From a virus, in IMG/VR virus record IMGVR_UViG_3300040801_002785, positions 1 to 50,211 of that record: a DNA stretch of 50,211 bases. One strand, written 5' to 3'. Shown here one piece after another: positions 7,196 to 14,680 of the stretch. The notes under the pieces were generated by a model. The model was not told the DNA's origin. It searched no databases and saw only the letters and a program-made list of their open reading frames with translations. Made by a program: the position numbers and the translations under genes. The first letter of the stretch is position 1, and every line of letters begins with the position of its first letter.

Positions 7196-7280
7196 GGTTC
7201 GGTAGGGTAAGGTGCGGTGCGGTCTGGTATGGTTAGGTTGGGTTTGGTCCGGCTTGGTTTGGTAGGGTACGTTGCGGTTT
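7196..7280. repeat. GGTNN pentamer array 1 (17 units)
   Basis: Seventeen consecutive five-base units of the form GGTNN on the plus strand (NNACC on the transcribed minus strand), with two deviating units (GGCTT, GTTGC). The last two bases of each unit vary freely. The array ends against the hairpin at 7281-7300 and on its other side abuts the ribosome site of the RAMP-like gene, so it forms that gene's 5' leader. Confidence 0.9.
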
Positions 7281-7300
7281 GGCCTCTCGACGAATCGAGG
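7281..7300. repeat. Hairpin element, copy 1
   Basis: CCTCTCGA-CGAA-TCGAGGGG-type inverted repeat with an eight-pair stem, including one wobble, and a four-base loop. The flanks GGTTTGG before it and GGTAGT after it are identical in copy 2 at 7401-7420. It has no T-run, so it does not look like a terminator. Confidence 0.85.
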
Positions 7301-7340
7301 GGTAGTAGCGCCCCGCCCAGCGGACGAGGTCTTTGGTTTT

Positions 7341-7400
7341 GGTTCGGTTCGGTGCGGTAAGGTGCGGTTCGGTCCGGCATGGTCCGGCGTGGTATGGTTT
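7341..7400. repeat. GGTNN pentamer array 2 (12 units)
   Basis: Twelve in-phase units, ten of them GGTNN, ending in GGTAT GGTTT directly before the second hairpin copy. It is separated from array 1 by copy 1 of the hairpin plus about 40 unrelated bases. Confidence 0.9.
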
Positions 7401-7420
7401 GGCCTCTCGACGAATCGAGG
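7401..7420. repeat. Hairpin element, copy 2
   Basis: Identical in stem and loop to the element at 7281-7300, 120 bases away, and likewise placed at the end of a GGTNN array. It lies just downstream of the stop codon of the minus-strand nuclease gene, so in the transcript the order is stop, hairpin, array 2, spacer, hairpin, array 1, ribosome site. Confidence 0.85.
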
Positions 7421-7428
7421 GGTAGTTT

Positions 7429-8514
7429 TCACTTCGGGAAGAGCTCCCACTCGTCACCGGCTTCGCGCAGTTCGTCGCTCGACGGCACGCCGTCGAAGTC
7501 CGCCGCCTTCGCGGCGCGCAACTGGCGCGACGTCATGTGATCTTCATCGCTCGCTGGGAATCCCGACGAGGCCACATTCAGGAACGTGCGCTCTTGGCCA
7601 TCAACCTGGTACCGAACCCAGCCCTCGCCGCCGGCGACTGCTTTGGCGTAGGGCACAAGGGGGGGAATGAACAGGTGCTCGCCGCATCCGCGCTCCTGCG
7701 TCGCAGGGTCGAGGAACTCGCCGGTTAGGCTGCACATCCATTTCGCGCCCGGCTCGTCGAGCATCGGCGTCGAGTGAGCGCACGTGCGACAATTCACATC
7801 CGCGACCTGATTTTCGAAGCACAGCGCTTGCGCATCGCAGTAGCAGCACGGCGGGACAACGTTCGTCGAGCTGATTCGCCGCGGAGGCTCCGTTGACTGA
7901 ATGATGCGACGCGCGCGGTCCGACAGCTGGTCGAAGGTCGATTGGTCGAACTCGACACGCTCAACGTGGATTGAATCGTCGTCCTTGTTGACCGCGATGT
8001 ACACCGCTTGTCGCAGTCCCGACCATCCCATATAGACCTGCATCTGTCCGTAGTGCGTGGGCTTCGCGCTCTTCACGCCGGACTTCTGCAAGCGCTTGAA
8101 GCCTTTCGCGTTGCTCGTCTTGAACTCGAGCAGCGACCAACCTGGTGCGCCCGGTAGGTCTTTCGCGGCGCCGTCGCCGGACCCACTAAAATGCTGGCCG
8201 AGCGACTCGTCGCACCACCACCACTGCTTCCCGCTCTCTGGATCGCGCTCAAGGACCTCGAGGCCCGCGCGCTTCATGTCTTCAATGAGCCAATCCTCTT
8301 CGCGGTGACCGCGCTGGAAGAGGCGCAGAAGGCGCCCCGAGAACCGGGGCCGAAGGGCCCAGCGCCACCCGAGCCAGATGGCTCGGTCGCACTCGCCACC
8401 GATGACAGATGCGCCAAGATGCGTCCGTCGTGGCGCTTGCCGATCATTCGCTTCGTACACGTCACGAATGGCGCGCACGAGCGGATGCACGGGGCTCTCG
8501 GGGGCCTTGCTCAT
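7429..8514 (-). CDS. PD-(D/E)XK nuclease, Cas4/RecB-like
   Basis: A 361-residue protein starting MSKAPESPVHPLVRAIRD. It has an N-terminal helical segment with a GHREEDWLIEDM motif, then the nuclease core with WSLLEFKTSNAK (the E-x-K of the family) and a downstream HYGQMQVYMGW helix. A cysteine cluster follows (PPCCYCDAQALCF, NCRTC) like the metal-binding end of Cas4/AddB-type exonucleases. It probably resects DNA ends for the annealing/recombinase pair nearby. One base separates it from the DUF669 gene. Confidence 0.78.
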   Translation of the reverse strand: MSKAPESPVHPLVRAIRDVYEANDRQAPRRTHLGASVIGGECDRAIWLGWRWALRPRFSGRLLRLFQRGHREEDWLIEDMKRAGLEVLERDPESGKQWWWCDESLGQHFSGSGDGAAKDLPGAPGWSLLEFKTSNAKGFKRLQKSGVKSAKPTHYGQMQVYMGWSGLRQAVYIAVNKDDDSIHVERVEFDQSTFDQLSDRARRIIQSTEPPRRISSTNVVPPCCYCDAQALCFENQVADVNCRTCAHSTPMLDEPGAKWMCSLTGEFLDPATQERGCGEHLFIPPLVPYAKAVAGGEGWVRYQVDGQERTFLNVASSGFPASDEDHMTSRQLRAAKAADFDGVPSSDELREAGDEWELFPK

Positions 8515-8515
8515 T

Positions 8516-9034
8516 TCAGTCGCCCCAGGGGCCCGTGCTGGACTGACGCGGCGCCGGCGCGTCGCTAAAGCCCCTCTCGGTTTGCTGCGTCGGTGTCGGC
8601 TGCGCGGATTGCGACGGCGCACGCTCTGGGGCGCGCCATGCGGTGATCTCTTCGTAGACCCTGTCGTTGTACTCGCGATGCCCGGTCACCTTGATCTCGA
8701 GGTGTTTGAAGCGAAGCTCGTCGAGCGACTTCGGCACGCTGACGCCGCACGCAAGATGGAATGCCTTGAATTGGCTGCGCCCGATCTTTTCCGCCTGCTC
8801 GCTATCGTTCTCCCATGTGAAATTCATAAAGGTGTACTTGCCTTGACGTGGGTGTGGCTGGCGTGAATCGCCCGAGTTGACCTCGCACTTTGCGGAGATC
8901 ATAGACCCGCCGCTTCTTGTCTCTTTGAGTTCGACGTCGATGACGATTACCGGGTACCACCCTTTTTCGAGTGGCTCGAATGATGGGGCGTCTTCGACCT
9001 GTTCCGGGTTGTATCCGGCAAGTGGGTTGTTCAT
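8516..9034 (-). CDS. DUF669 protein (ssDNA-binding-like)
   Basis: A 172-residue protein. The core (EKGWYPVIVIDVELKETRSG, then a conserved strand with GKYTFMNF and a helical SQFKAFHLACGV) fits DUF669, a phage family usually encoded next to Sak4-type ATPases and nucleases. The tail is disordered and ends GPWGD, an acidic-aromatic tip reminiscent of SSB proteins. Single-strand DNA binding is inferred from family context, not shown here. Confidence 0.75.
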   Translation of the reverse strand: MNNPLAGYNPEQVEDAPSFEPLEKGWYPVIVIDVELKETRSGGSMISAKCEVNSGDSRQPHPRQGKYTFMNFTWENDSEQAEKIGRSQFKAFHLACGVSVPKSLDELRFKHLEIKVTGHREYNDRVYEEITAWRAPERAPSQSAQPTPTQQTERGFSDAPAPRQSSTGPWGD

Positions 9035-9080
9035 TTGATTTTTCTTTCTTTTCTTCGTTTGATTCGCTCACCATGAGCGG

Positions 9081-9153
9081 AGCCACCGGCGGGAGTCGAA
9101 CCCGCAGCCAACGACTTACAAAATCGCTGCTCTTCCAGTTGAGCTACGGCGGC
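9081..9153 (-). tRNA. tRNA-Thr (anticodon UGU)
   Basis: Reads 5'-GCCGCCG on the minus strand with a full seven-pair acceptor stem (one G-U), a D-arm GCTC/GAGC, an anticodon loop TTTGTAA giving UGU, a five-base variable loop and a T-arm GCGGG-TTCGACT-CCCGC. No CCA is encoded after the U discriminator. The anticodon stem has two wobble pairs at its ends. It lies between coding genes of the early operon and is probably cut from that transcript. Confidence 0.9.
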
Positions 9154-9176
9154 AAGTGGGGCCGGAGCCCCCGAAC

Positions 9177-9347
9177 CTATTGCGTCGCTTCGTTGACCAT
9201 CTCGAGGTCGCACACCGAGCCGATGCCAAGCGCGAGACGCGAAGCGGCTTCATTCACCTCGCGCCGGAATAGGCGGCCGTGTTTGATCTTCTTGTAGTAC
9301 CGGCGCAGCACTCGCGCGGTGATCTCTGCGAGCTCGACTCGGGTCAT
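9177..9347 (-). CDS. Small helical protein
   Basis: A 56-residue protein (MTRVELAEITARVLRRYYKK...) whose ATG overlaps the stop of the Sak4-like gene as ATGA. It sits between that gene and the tRNA. Its codon use looks like its neighbours, and a pattern of basic helices suggests nucleic-acid or protein contact. No family recognised. Confidence 0.55.
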   Translation of the reverse strand: MTRVELAEITARVLRRYYKKIKHGRLFRREVNEAASRLALGIGSVCDLEMVNEATQ

Positions 9348-10093
9348 GACTCACCGCCACGCGCACCTCGAAGCGCATCGTAAAAATCGGCCCAATGAAG
9401 CGGAATGGTCGCCGGCATGTCGGCGCCACGTTTCTTCGCGTCATACGCTGGCGTGCCCTCGAGATGCAACACGCGACCCTGCGAGACGCCGACGCCGCGC
9501 TTCTTGTTGAAGCCCGCATCTTTCTTTGCGACGTATACCTCGTGCGCAGCGAACCCGATGTAATCCGCCCACTCTTGCGCGATCGGGTTGACCTTCTTTG
9601 CGAGCTTCATTTCATAGCGGTCATAGCTCTCGCCGCTCGGATCGTGAAATGTCTTGACGTGCGCGTGCGCGGTGCAGACGACCGCCATGTTTCGGTGGTC
9701 ACGGAGCGCGGTCAGCGAACGCAGCATGTCGCGCATGTGCTCGCCAAGAAGCACGGCGTCTTTGCCGTAGCCAAGCGCTTTGTCGTCATACGTGTCGTGC
9801 ACGTACGCGTCGCATAGCGACTCGGCCCAGTCGAGTGAGTCGAGCACCACGGTTTGGAACTCGTGCTCGTCGTTGTGCAGCGCTTTGATGACGCTGAGCA
9901 CGCTTTGCCATCGCGTTGCAACGGGTGTTCGCGTCACGTCGAGCTTGTCGCTTCCGTCTTCGGTCTGAATGAAGATGGGATTCGGTGCGCCGGCTGCAAA
10001 GCTGGACTTCCCGATCCCATGGTCGCCATACACGATGACGCGCGGCGGCTTGTTGACGGGGCCAGAAGAGAGTGTCGAGAGATCAAATGCCAT
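9344..10093 (-). CDS. Sak4-like RecA-fold ATPase
   Basis: A 249-residue protein starting MAFDLSTLSSGPV. Walker A is GDHGIGKSS (about residues 23-31) and Walker B is VVLDSLDW (about 90). This is the AAA_24/Sak4 layout of phage single-strand annealing or recombinase ATPases. AAGGAAAA precedes the chosen ATG; the longer frame from 10240 is a shadow of the upstream gene. With DUF669 and the PD-(D/E)XK nuclease it forms a recombination module. Confidence 0.82.
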   Translation of the reverse strand: MAFDLSTLSSGPVNKPPRVIVYGDHGIGKSSFAAGAPNPIFIQTEDGSDKLDVTRTPVATRWQSVLSVIKALHNDEHEFQTVVLDSLDWAESLCDAYVHDTYDDKALGYGKDAVLLGEHMRDMLRSLTALRDHRNMAVVCTAHAHVKTFHDPSGESYDRYEMKLAKKVNPIAQEWADYIGFAAHEVYVAKKDAGFNKKRGVGVSQGRVLHLEGTPAYDAKKRGADMPATIPLHWADFYDALRGARGGES

Positions 10094-10277
10094 TGTTCGT
10101 TTTCCTTGTTTCGTTTTCGTTCGATAGTTCAGCGTCGCAGTCAACGCACAGCCAGCCGTTCGACCAGTCTTCGGGCGTGCACTCGGCGCGGCCGCAGCGT
10201 TCGCAGATCGGCGATTCTTCGCAGAGCGTCGGCTCGTCATGCTCGGGGGCGCGAGTGAGCCACGAATCGAAACTCAT
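10083..10277 (-). CDS. Small zinc-finger protein
   Basis: A 64-residue acidic protein (MSFDSWLTRAPEHDEP) with ICERCGRAEC...CVDC, a four-cysteine zinc ribbon. ATG overlaps the stop of the HNH gene upstream (ATGA) and the 3' end overlaps the Sak4-like start by 11 bases. Function unknown. Confidence 0.6.
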   Translation of the reverse strand: MSFDSWLTRAPEHDEPTLCEESPICERCGRAECTPEDWSNGWLCVDCDAELSNENETRKTNNGI

Positions 10278-10780
10278 GACACCGCCCCAATGCCGGTTAT
10301 GTGAGACCACGTTTTGCCCCGGCCAATATTCGAAACCGTTGTTCGGTGAACCCCGAACTGCGCGGCAACTTCACGTGGTAGCCTCCCTTGCGAAAGCAGA
10401 TCGGCAATCGCTGCGGCTGATTCGGCATTCAGTTTGGCGCGCCCGTTGCGAACGCCGAGCACATGAACAGAGCGCCCCTTTTGCTCCATGTCAGTGACGT
10501 TGTCTGCAGCGGTACCCAGAAAAAGGTGTGAATGCCGGACGCATGCTCTAGTGTCGCAGCGGTGGCAGACGAAGAGGCATCCGGGGTCAGCACCCCAGTG
10601 CGCGTAAGCCAATCGGTGAGCGTAGGCTGTCCCGTCGCCACGATGACCAACACTCATCGCCCCGTATCCATTACGAAGCGTTCCCGTCCATATCCAACAA
10701 GGCGTATTGACATGAGGTGAGGTGACCTCGTCTTGCTTCTCGACCTTCGCCATGAAGCGGTCGAGTTGCTGCGGACTCAC
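10274..10780 (-). CDS. HNH_3-type homing endonuclease with C-terminal HTH
   Basis: A 168-residue protein. The N-terminus FMAKVEKQDEVTSPHVNTPC and the HNH_3 core (AHRLAYAHW, CHRCDTRACVRHSHLFLGT, DNVTDM) are shared with the HNH genes at 27.4-27.9 kb and 49.0-49.7 kb. The C-terminus is a helix-turn-helix (VAAQFGVHRTTVSNIGRGK). The GTG start overlaps the upstream stop as GTGA, and it lacks the hairpin leader of the other two. It is therefore fully embedded in the operon's coupled translation. Confidence 0.82.
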   Translation of the reverse strand: MSPQQLDRFMAKVEKQDEVTSPHVNTPCWIWTGTLRNGYGAMSVGHRGDGTAYAHRLAYAHWGADPGCLFVCHRCDTRACVRHSHLFLGTAADNVTDMEQKGRSVHVLGVRNGRAKLNAESAAAIADLLSQGRLPREVAAQFGVHRTTVSNIGRGKTWSHITGIGAVS

Positions 10781-11103
10781 GCCGCCACCTCGTCGGCGAA
10801 ACCCGCAAGGTCACGCGGCACGCCCATCTGGACGAGCACGGTCCACACGAACATGTTGTCGTAGTGACCGCAGAGGAGAGCGCGCATGGCGCGGACCGTC
10901 GCCTTCTCAAAACACGCATCGGTCGCGTGTCCAAGGGCGAGGTCTCGGCGGAGCGAGACCGTGTCTAGACAGTCTTGCCAAAGGCTCGGCAGTTCGGCGA
11001 CCGGAATGGGCGTCACGAAAAGCGACGCTAGGTTGCGGGCGCGCTCGTCAGCAATGGTCGGCGGATAGATGGCCTCGAGGGCCTTGGCTGCTCCGTTGAT
11101 CAT
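10777..11103 (-). CDS. Helical protein, unknown
   Basis: A 108-residue mainly helical protein (MINGAAKALEAIYPPTIADE). It follows the first gene of the leftward operon by two bases and overlaps the HNH gene by GTGA. No family recognised. Confidence 0.5.
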   Translation of the reverse strand: MINGAAKALEAIYPPTIADERARNLASLFVTPIPVAELPSLWQDCLDTVSLRRDLALGHATDACFEKATVRAMRALLCGHYDNMFVWTVLVQMGVPRDLAGFADEVAA

Positions 11104-11105
11104 GC

Positions 11106-11423
11106 TCAGCCCCCAACCGGCATCGACTCACAGGCGGCTTGCCATGCGGCGCCGATGGTCTCGCGAAGGTCGTCGGACAGACGACTTTCGACGTCGCGGC
11201 CGTTGCCCGGCCAGCCGAGCCATCCTCCGGTGACCTGGCCCCGGGTGACCTGTTCGACGATGCATGCGCCATTCCCCAGTCGGGCGTTCAGCTCGTGCTG
11301 GTACGCCTCGGTCCATGCGTCCATTTCGTCGGACGAGAGGCCGGGCATCCCGGTCGTGTACTCGTCGACGACGATGACGAGTTGGGTGTCCTGAAGGTCG
11401 GCGGTGGTGATTTCGTTGTTCAT
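11106..11423 (-). CDS. First gene of the leftward operon, unknown
   Basis: A 105-residue acidic protein (MNNEITTADLQDTQLVIVVD). Its start and its C-terminus (QAACESMP) recur at the 700-909 locus, which suggests a partial duplication. The ribosome site is weak (GAAGA before ATG). It is the first gene behind the minus-strand promoter at 11.48-11.50 kb and so should be among the earliest expressed. Confidence 0.55.
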   Translation of the reverse strand: MNNEITTADLQDTQLVIVVDEYTTGMPGLSSDEMDAWTEAYQHELNARLGNGACIVEQVTRGQVTGGWLGWPGNGRDVESRLSDDLRETIGAAWQAACESMPVGG

Positions 11424-11472
11424 TCTTCGTTTTCCGTTGCTCGTTCTTTGTTTTCGATCTCGTTACATCAAC

Positions 11473-11503
11473 CATGTTATATCATATGCGTCGAGTTGTC
11501 GAG
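11473..11503 (-). promoter_or_regulatory. Leftward early promoter with palindromic operator
   Basis: On the minus strand CTCGAC (11498-11503) is spaced 16 bases from TATAAC (11476-11481). The near-palindrome CATGTTATATCATATG (11473-11488) covers the -10. A perfect version, CATGTTATAACATG, lies in the promoter of the lipoprotein gene at 38.27 kb, so both may bind the same regulator, most simply the repressor encoded next door. Confidence 0.5.
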
Positions 11504-11651
11504 GAATAAAACCGGGAAAGTGGTCAACCCGTGCGAAATGTCACAAAACGAGGGGTTCACGCGTCGGTGGCGATTTCGCCGCGGGTCATCGTCGCAACCC
11601 TGGTAAGGGGTTCCGCATCCGCACGTTACCGGCGGGTCAGAACGCCTCTTA

Positions 11652-11679
11652 TTGCGCTCGTAACAAACTCGTGTATACG
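11652..11679 (+). promoter_or_regulatory. Possible repressor promoter
   Basis: TTGCGC (11652-11657), a 16-base spacer and TATACG (11674-11679). The start codon of the repressor is at 11688 with no ribosome site, so the transcript may begin at or next to the ATG, as for many cI genes. The region between this and the leftward promoter (about 170 bases) holds no gene that I can support. Confidence 0.4.
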
Positions 11680-11687
11680 CTGATGAT

Positions 11688-11912
11688 ATGAAAAAAGCCA
11701 CATTCGCCGAGTTGTGCGGCGGCCGGATTCGTGAGCGTCGCGATGAGCTAGGGCTCACGCGTTTTCAGCTTGCGGTCGCGGTCGGCGTGCAGCCTATGAG
11801 CATCTATCGCTACGAAACCGGGCGCAGCGCGCCCAGTTCAGAGCATCTCGCCGCGCTCGCCGAGCACCTCGACACGACGACCGACTATCTGACCGGGCGG
11901 ACTGCCGCGTGA
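11688..11912 (+). CDS. XRE-family (cI-like) repressor
   Basis: A 74-residue protein that is essentially one helix-turn-helix domain (LTRFQLAVAVGVQPMSIYRYE, GRSAPSSEHLAALAEHLD). It is divergent from the early operon, the usual place for a lysogeny repressor or Cro-like switch. No C-terminal dimerisation or peptidase domain is present. Its stop overlaps the primase start (TGATG), so the primase may be co-transcribed with it. Confidence 0.8.
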   Translation: MKKATFAELCGGRIRERRDELGLTRFQLAVAVGVQPMSIYRYETGRSAPSSEHLAALAEHLDTTTDYLTGRTAA

Positions 11913-14614
11913 TGCCGACATCCGCCGGCGAGCTCGAGCCAGTCCACGATTTTGCAGTCCGCGCGCTCGCGTGCGGCGTGTCCGTCATCGCCGTTGCGGG
12001 GGATGGCACGAAGCGGCCGGCGGTCCCTGTCGGCAAGTGGGAGCTTTTCCAGCGCGAGCGTGCGAGTGAAGAGACGCTGCGATTCTGGTTCGAGCGCAAC
12101 CCAGAGCGCGGCGTCGCCGTCGTGTGTGGGTCGATCTCCGGCAACATGGAGTGCCTGGACTTCGACGACCCTGTCGCGTTCGGCGAGTGGCGCGATCTTG
12201 TCATTCAGGCGGGGCTGGCTGACGTACTCGAACGCATCGAAGCGGGTTATCTCGAGCACTCGCCGAATGGCGTGCATTTGCTCTACCGGTGCGGCGCGAT
12301 AGATGGGCCCTTAAAGCTCGCGCACGGTGCCGGCAAAGTCCGCATTGAGACGCGGGGCGAGGGCACATACATCATCACCGCGCCGTCGTGCGGCACGGTG
12401 CACGACAGCGGGAAGCCCTACGTTCAGATTCGCGGCAGCGTCGAAAGCGTCGCGCGCATCACAAAAGACGAGCGGCGCGAGCTGCATACCATCGCGCGGA
12501 GTCTCGATGAGCAGGAGCACAAGCGCGCGGAGTTCGACGCCCGGCGATGCGAACCCTCAATTCCCGCCACGGGCGGGACACGGCCGGGTGACGACTTCGC
12601 CGCCCACAACTCGTGGCGCGACATCCTCGAGCCCCACGGCTGGAAGCCGATCTTTTCGAACGGCGAGACGACATACTGGCGCCGACCTGGCAAGGCTAAG
12701 GGCATCAGCGCGACGACGAATTACGCGGGCGCGGGCTTTTTCCACCCGTTCACGACGTCGACGGAGTTCGAGGCGAACCGGTCCTATGGCAAGTTCAGCG
12801 CCTTCGCGGTGCTGAACCACGGCGGCGACTTTCGCGCCGCAGCGTCCGACCTGCGGGACGGGGGTTATGGGGATGATGGGGAGGACGCGTCGCTCAGCTA
12901 CCCCGAACTCGAGGCGCTCTTTGCGACGCCGAGTCAGCCGCTCGCGGAGGGTGAAGATAACCCGCTCGCAGCGCGCACCAAGGGCCTCATCGATCGGCTG
13001 CACTCCGGCGAGCTCGCCCCGGTGCCGACGCCGTGGGACGAACTGAACGCCGCGCTCCGAGGCGGATATTTTCCCGGCGTGCATTTCATCATGGGCGCCA
13101 CGGGCGTCGGTAAAACCGTCTTCACGTCCACCATCGCGCTCCACGCGGCACGCGAGGGGCACCCGGTCGCCATCGCGCCGCTCGAGATGGGCGCCGAAGA
13201 AACGGTCGTCCGTGTCGCCGCCGAATCGTGCGGCGTCCCATGGGCCGCAATCATGACCGGCACCGCCACCGACGCGCAGGTCAAGACGATCAAGGCCGCC
13301 GTCGACGACATCCTTTCGCTTCCCTTCGTCATCGGCGAGATACAGCCCAAAGGCTTCGAGCCCGCCCATCTCGAAGCGCTGTGCGAGCGCGCTGCCGAGA
13401 TGTCGGTGGGCAAGACGCCGCTCGTCATCATCGATTTCGTGCAGCTCATGAGCGCCGGCAGCGGCTTCCGGAGCAGCGACCTCCGATCACAGATCCGCGA
13501 CGCCGCCTACGCGGCACGTGCAAGCGCCGTGGCCCACGGGTGCGCCGTGATCATGGTCTCGTCGGTCGGCCGACATGGGTACAAGATCGTCAGCGGCGAG
13601 TCGGAGGCGCTCAAAGCGGTCGGCGTTGGCTTCGAGACCGAATGCGGTTTCTCATTCGACGGCGACCAGCCCAACGTGAACCACTTTCTCCGCGGCGCTG
13701 GTCAGCTCGTAGGGCTCGGGAAAGAGTCCGGCGAACTTGAATACTCCGCGACGACCGTGAGCGTGCTCGTGAAGCGCCCCGCGATTCGCAACGGGGTAGC
13801 GCTCGCAATCGCGAAGCAACGCTATCTCAGCCCGACATGGATGCCCATGCGGTTCGAGGGCGGGCGGTTCATCATGCCAACGCCGGAAGAGCAGATGGCC
13901 GAGGGGCGCATTTCGAGGGCCGAAGACACGACAGAAAACGGCGGCGCGATCCGCGAAGCCATTCTCGCCGCCGTCGAAATCTCGCCCGGCATCAAAAAAA
14001 GAGACCTCCGCGAAAGGGTCGGCGCAGCCATCCGCGCAGAGGGTGGTCAAGCGGGCAAGACGCGTATCGAAAATATGATCGCGGACCTTGTTTTCTCGGG
14101 CGAAATCGTTGTCGAGAGGCACGGCATTTCGGCCCAACACTATCTTCGAACTAATCTCGCCGAATCTGGCCCCGAACTGGCCCGCGAGATTAGGGCCAGC
14201 GGGCCAGAGAGTAAATTTCCCATTGAGCTTGACTCTGGCCCCCGTTCCCCGTTAGGCTCTGCTGGAGGCGAGCCTAGGGGGCGGGCCAGAAAGTCAACTG
14301 GCGGCGCGTTTCTGGATGATGAGATCAAAGATTTCGTCTTCAACAACCCCGGCCGTAGCAAGGCTGAAGTGGAAACGGCCTTGATGGCTCGGGGAGCGTC
14401 TAGAGCCTCTGTGCGTAGGGACATGCGCGCCATGGAGGCCAAGGGCGACCTGGTCATTTCTGGGCGTGGAAGGGCCTCCAAAGTGGCTCTCGGTAATCTC
14501 GCCGATAATCTCGCCGGAATCTCGCCGGACCCCTTTTGCGAAATGGGCGAGCGGCGAGATTACGGACTGGCCCGCGAGATTGGGGCCAGTGGGGCGAGTG
14601 ACGATGAAGAGTGA
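11912..14614 (+). CDS. Primase-polymerase / DnaB-like helicase
   Basis: A 900-residue replication protein. Residues 1-180 match the bifunctional primase/polymerase domain (DGTKRPAVPVGKW; MECLDFDD carrying acidic catalytic residues). The central part has a RecA-type helicase core with GATGVGKT (about 395), PLEMGAEETVVR and LVIIDFVQLM (about 503). The C-terminus has two winged-helix-like segments (KKRDLRERVGAAI; SKAEVETALMARG). It probably primes and unwinds at the phage origin. The 3' 450 bases carry repeated AATCTCGCC-type sequences, a possible origin inside the gene. I use the ATG at 11912; a GTG lies at 11909. Confidence 0.88.
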   Translation: MPTSAGELEPVHDFAVRALACGVSVIAVAGDGTKRPAVPVGKWELFQRERASEETLRFWFERNPERGVAVVCGSISGNMECLDFDDPVAFGEWRDLVIQAGLADVLERIEAGYLEHSPNGVHLLYRCGAIDGPLKLAHGAGKVRIETRGEGTYIITAPSCGTVHDSGKPYVQIRGSVESVARITKDERRELHTIARSLDEQEHKRAEFDARRCEPSIPATGGTRPGDDFAAHNSWRDILEPHGWKPIFSNGETTYWRRPGKAKGISATTNYAGAGFFHPFTTSTEFEANRSYGKFSAFAVLNHGGDFRAAASDLRDGGYGDDGEDASLSYPELEALFATPSQPLAEGEDNPLAARTKGLIDRLHSGELAPVPTPWDELNAALRGGYFPGVHFIMGATGVGKTVFTSTIALHAAREGHPVAIAPLEMGAEETVVRVAAESCGVPWAAIMTGTATDAQVKTIKAAVDDILSLPFVIGEIQPKGFEPAHLEALCERAAEMSVGKTPLVIIDFVQLMSAGSGFRSSDLRSQIRDAAYAARASAVAHGCAVIMVSSVGRHGYKIVSGESEALKAVGVGFETECGFSFDGDQPNVNHFLRGAGQLVGLGKESGELEYSATTVSVLVKRPAIRNGVALAIAKQRYLSPTWMPMRFEGGRFIMPTPEEQMAEGRISRAEDTTENGGAIREAILAAVEISPGIKKRDLRERVGAAIRAEGGQAGKTRIENMIADLVFSGEIVVERHGISAQHYLRTNLAESGPELAREIRASGPESKFPIELDSGPRSPLGSAGGEPRGRARKSTGGAFLDDEIKDFVFNNPGRSKAEVETALMARGASRASVRRDMRAMEAKGDLVISGRGRASKVALGNLADNLAGISPDPFCEMGERRDYGLAREIGASGASDDEE
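14151..14582 (+). repeat. Iteron-like repeats in the primase gene (possible origin)
   Basis: Copies of TAATCTCGCCG or close variants at 14152-14162, 14494-14504, 14506-14516 and 14517-14527, and inverted copies at 14183-14193, 14552-14562 and 14572-14581. The first pair forms a perfect ten-base inverted repeat (CTAATCTCGC / GCGAGATTAG). An ACTGGCCCGCGAGATT segment also recurs at both ends of the region. Origins within replication genes (as in lambda O) make this a candidate initiation site. Confidence 0.55.
14232..14298 (+). repeat. Long imperfect inverted repeat
   Basis: Within the primase gene, TAGGCTC pairs with GAGCCTA around a ten-base loop, flanked by CCCC/GGGG and then CTGGCC/GGCCAG and GACT/AGTC. 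It could form a cruciform or RNA hairpin inside the iteron-like region. Confidence 0.5.
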
Positions 14615-14630
14615 ACCATGACCACAGCAA

Positions 14631-14666
14631 ATGACACGCAAAACGCTTGCGTTTCGCTTGCGTCAT
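14631..14666 (+). promoter_or_regulatory. Inverted-repeat operator upstream of the RHH gene
   Basis: ACGCAA-AACGC-TTGCGT (14636-14652) sits inside an outer ATGAC...GTCAT pair, and a second TTGCGT lies at 14659. The next start codon encodes a ribbon-helix-helix protein, a family that often binds such sites in its own promoter. Confidence 0.45.
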
Positions 14667-14680
14667 GGCACCCTGCGGGC

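Noticed and set aside
7196-7400. CRISPR array
   Set aside because: Units are five bases with two free positions and there are no spacers of even length or cas genes; the Cas4-like and RAMP-like genes are usual phage recombination and hypothetical families.
6944-7457. Minus-strand reading frames across the pentamer arrays (Thr-Lys-Pro-rich peptides)
   Set aside because: The peptides only mirror the five-base repeat in each frame; the real start of the RAMP-like gene with a good ribosome site is downstream at 7182.
12557-13369. Long minus-strand frame opposite the primase gene
   Set aside because: A GC-rich shadow frame; no domain, and the opposite strand encodes clear primase and helicase motifs.
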